Source: an uncultured Bacillota bacterium
Lineage (GTDB): Bacteria; Bacillota_I; Bacilli_A; RF39; UBA660
Direction: 5' to 3'
Assembly: GCA_946617625.1 (NCBI GenBank)
Contig: CAMOKF010000004.1
Location: 1 to 55,215 of the forward strand
Length of the DNA stretch: 55,215 nucleotides
The stretch's first letter is position 1. The number at the start of each line of letters is the position of its first letter. The translations under genes and the position numbers were made by a program. This document shows, one piece after another, positions 53,089-55,215 of the stretch. The notes below the pieces were generated by a model that saw nothing but the letters and a program-made list of their open reading frames with translations, had not been told where the DNA came from and did no database searches.

Positions 53089-53907
53089 TCACATCTCTTT
53101 TTGTAATACTCTTTTTACTGATCTTAAATTATCTGGTAGTTTAAAGTTATTATGTTCTTCTAACTTATATTTTAAATAACTATAATCATTATCTTTACCT
53201 ACATAATTATTGATAACAGAAGAATTTAATATTACTCCAAAGGAATCAAATATTCGATCTAATTCTTGATCATTAGACTTCATATTTAATAAGTATCCTA
53301 CTGGTCGTAATCCTTGTTTTAATTCTCCTGCAGTATCATAATCATAGTCAAAACATTTTTCTTTATCAGCAACATTAATAATTGCACTTGTTATATCATC
53401 AAAACTGTATGTATCTTTTTCTTCATCATACACTAGATTTATTTGATGATTACGTAGATTTAAATTATCACATATAACACAAGCTGAATAAATATTATTA
53501 TATTCTAATAATAATTTATAATATTGAGAAATTGAATTACATATTCCTTTCTTATTATATATTGTATCTATTAATTCTTGGGCTAAATCTCTTCCAATAT
53601 TATGATTATCTTCTTTTCTTTTTTCTTCTAAAACTTTAAATAATTCTATATTTTTAAGGTCATTATCTTCTAAATACTGGCTTATAAAATCTATTTTTTG
53701 AATATAATTATCATCTTTTGTATGAAGATTCATTAAGTAAATATCAATTAATTTACCATAATCATAGTCTATATTATTACAAAGATAATTAAATATGACT
53801 CTTCTTTTTTCATAGTTTGATAATTCATTTTTATTTATATTTTCAAAGATCTTTTTATCTTCTTCTACTAACTTTTTACTTATTTCTTCCCAATTACCAA
53901 ACTTCAT
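53089..53907 (-). CDS. Transglutaminase-fold (papain-like) protein
   Basis: 272 residues, no signal peptide. The segment KKGICNSISQYYKLLLEYNNI (Cys near residue 122), RNHQINLVYDE (His near 155) and YSFDDITSA (Asp near 170) reproduce the Cys-His-Asp order and spacing of the bacterial transglutaminase-like superfamily, most of which are proteases or structural relatives. No export signal, so it would act in the cytoplasm. GGAGTGATAAC precedes the ATG. Substrate unknown. Confidence 0.6.
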   Translation of the reverse strand: MKFGNWEEISKKLVEEDKKIFENINKNELSNYEKRRVIFNYLCNNIDYDYGKLIDIYLMNLHTKDDNYIQKIDFISQYLEDNDLKNIELFKVLEEKRKEDNHNIGRDLAQELIDTIYNKKGICNSISQYYKLLLEYNNIYSACVICDNLNLRNHQINLVYDEEKDTYSFDDITSAIINVADKEKCFDYDYDTAGELKQGLRPVGYLLNMKSNDQELDRIFDSFGVILNSSVINNYVGKDNDYSYLKYKLEEHNNFKLPDNLRSVKRVLQKEM

Positions 53908-53936
53908 GTTATCACTCCTATAAATATAATAACATA

Positions 53937-53965
53937 AACAAAAAAAGATATAAATATATCTTTAT
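53937..53965 (-). terminator. Terminator after the right-edge membrane protein gene
   Basis: Minus strand AAAGATAT, ATTT loop, ATATCTTT then TTTTG; it follows the stop at 53962. Confidence 0.7.
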
Positions 53966-55215
53966 TTTGTTAATACATATCCATCGATATATATTTCATC
54001 TAATTGTGGTTCATTATTCTTAATAATTAGATATAGATTCATATCTTTTATATAATAGTAAGTATTATCATCTATTTTTATTAATGGGTTTTTTTCTACA
54101 TATTTTGAATATTCTTCATCAAGTATATTATCTTTTTCTTTATACATTTCATTTATATATTCAGAAAAATCATATGATACTTTTTTATCTATATATGCTT
54201 TATTTTTATTACTTTGTACTGTTAATTCTTTCATAGTTTTATATTCACTTATATCTATTATTTCTTTTCCATGATGGGACAAGTATAAATATCTGTTATC
54301 ATCGTCATAATAAATTGGTGTATATAATTCTTCAAAGTCTATTTTCTTTAGATAGTCAGGAAACAAATATTTTACTTCATTTTCATTAAAGCTATCTACA
54401 ATTGCACGATATGCTGAGTATACTTTTCTCTTTTGACCATTTTCTAATTTTTCAATATTTGTATCTTCTTTTATCTCTTCTTTAATAACTTTTATTTGAC
54501 TTCTAGTTACAACATCCATCATATTTGTATATGGTAAAACATTAGTGACTATTAAAGTTACTGCTATTAGTATAAATATATTTGATATGTACTTTTTATT
54601 TTTATATGTTAAAAATACTATAGTTCCTATTTCAATTACTAATAATGCTATTCCTAAATATCTATTTAGTGTTATTCCATAATCGTTTATTCTTATTGCT
54701 AGAGAATATATTTGAAGTATCAATGGTATTATAAATAAAGGAGCTAAATACTTGTTATTATACTCATAATATTTACTTTTATATTTACCTGAAAATATAG
54801 TTATTGGAACCATAAATATAAATAAACTACTACATATTGCAAATACTTCATTTTGAGGTACTTCTAATTCTAATATTATTTTTACTATATATATCAATAT
54901 AATAGCAAATGCTATATCAAATAAAGGTATTAAAATCTTACTAATTAATATATCTATAAATTTACTTAATTCATAATCTTCTGTTAATAAACCATTTAGC
55001 ATGTTAGGAACAGTATACAAAAGAAATACAATATATAATATTCTTTCATAAATATCAAAATCTATACTAAATATAAGTGTATCTATGATACCTATAATCA
55101 TAAATAGTCCTATTATAATTATTATTGAATTAGTTCCTATTATAAATTCATTTTCAAATAACTTACATAGATACTCTGATATTTTCTTTTTAGGTAAAAT
55201 TATTTTATATAAAGT
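53962..55215 (-). CDS. Partial DUF4153/DUF4173-like membrane protein, start outside window
   Basis: The track lists an ORF from an internal Met at 55101, but the same frame stays open through all 38 codons to the window edge (encoding ...KKKISEYLCKLFENEFIIGTN...), so the 5' end is missing and at least 417 residues are coded. About eight hydrophobic segments are followed by a soluble C-terminal region of about 190 residues. The segment LNRYLGIALLVIEIGTIVFL and then MMDVVTRSQIKVIKE resemble the DUF4153/DUF4173 group. Function is unknown for that group. Confidence 0.6.
   Translation of the reverse strand, partial: TLYKIILPKKKISEYLCKLFENEFIIGTNSIIIIIGLFMIIGIIDTLIFSIDFDIYERILYIVFLLYTVPNMLNGLLTEDYELSKFIDILISKILIPLFDIAFAIILIYIVKIILELEVPQNEVFAICSSLFIFMVPITIFSGKYKSKYYEYNNKYLAPLFIIPLILQIYSLAIRINDYGITLNRYLGIALLVIEIGTIVFLTYKNKKYISNIFILIAVTLIVTNVLPYTNMMDVVTRSQIKVIKEEIKEDTNIEKLENGQKRKVYSAYRAIVDSFNENEVKYLFPDYLKKIDFEELYTPIYYDDDNRYLYLSHHGKEIIDISEYKTMKELTVQSNKNKAYIDKKVSYDFSEYINEMYKEKDNILDEEYSKYVEKNPLIKIDDNTYYYIKDMNLYLIIKNNEPQLDEIYIDGYVLTK

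Noticed and set aside
1-55215. Mycoplasma-type genetic code (TGA = Trp)
   Set aside because: Long ORFs are intact with TGA as stop, several genes end in TGA, and the RF2 gene with its TGA frameshift site is present.

Overview
The window comes from a strongly AT-rich Gram-positive-type bacterium. The housekeeping genes (WhiA, YvcK/GlmR, Lgt, UvrAB, FtsEX with an M23 hydrolase, CIRCE-controlled ClpB, RF2 with a programmed frameshift, Sua5/TsaC, YkuD transpeptidase) and strong GGAGG-type ribosome binding sites fit a Firmicutes/Bacilli lineage, possibly a reduced-genome gut clade such as RF39 or an Erysipelotrichia-like group; that placement is inference. The standard genetic code applies: TGA is used as a stop, and the RF2 frameshift site, which depends on TGA termination, is intact. 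Almost everything is on the minus strand. No tRNA, rRNA, IS element, prophage or CRISPR array was seen.

Layout. 1-8.4 kb: a small ribbon-helix-helix protein, a TGS-uridine-kinase-like protein, then a minus-strand housekeeping run uvrA - yvlD-like - lgt - yvcK - whiA. 8.6-30.0 kb: a large cell-surface island. 30.1-33.7 kb: radical SAM/SPASM protein, a divergent YfiH/DUF152-like protein and uvrB. 33.7-38.9 kb: two tandem paralogous membrane histidine kinases and a CIRCE-regulated ClpB without its N-domain. 38.9-48.8 kb: L,D-transpeptidase, zinc-ribbon membrane protein, exonuclease III, ABC exporter, ATP-grasp enzyme, a plus-strand pair ending in tsaC, and ftsE-ftsX-M23 hydrolase. 48.9-55.2 kb: tandem YitT proteins, prfB, a candidate plus-strand small RNA, PH-domain protein, YjjX-like NTPase, transglutaminase-fold protein, and a DUF4153/4173-like membrane protein that runs off the right edge.

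The surface island is the notable system. It holds seven secreted or membrane-anchored proteins with SipW-type N-termini (YAKY or AWF after the hydrophobic stretch) resembling the TasA/CalY fibre class, three different type I signal peptidases (two Ser/His SipW-like, one apparently Ser/Lys), a 2621-residue surface protein with about 26 glycine-rich repeats, and a cytoplasmic/membrane module: a membrane-anchored McrB-like AAA+ ATPase, a DUF2357-like partner without a visible nuclease domain, an unrecognised partner, a coiled-coil protein and a 43-residue acidic protein. Readable promoters and terminators split it into about four minus-strand units plus one convergent plus-strand gene. I infer a surface-fibre or adhesin secretion/assembly system in which an McrB-type motor has been recruited away from DNA restriction. 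The island lies between uvrB and uvrA, which are adjacent in many Firmicutes, so it looks like an insertion into, or a split of, that operon.
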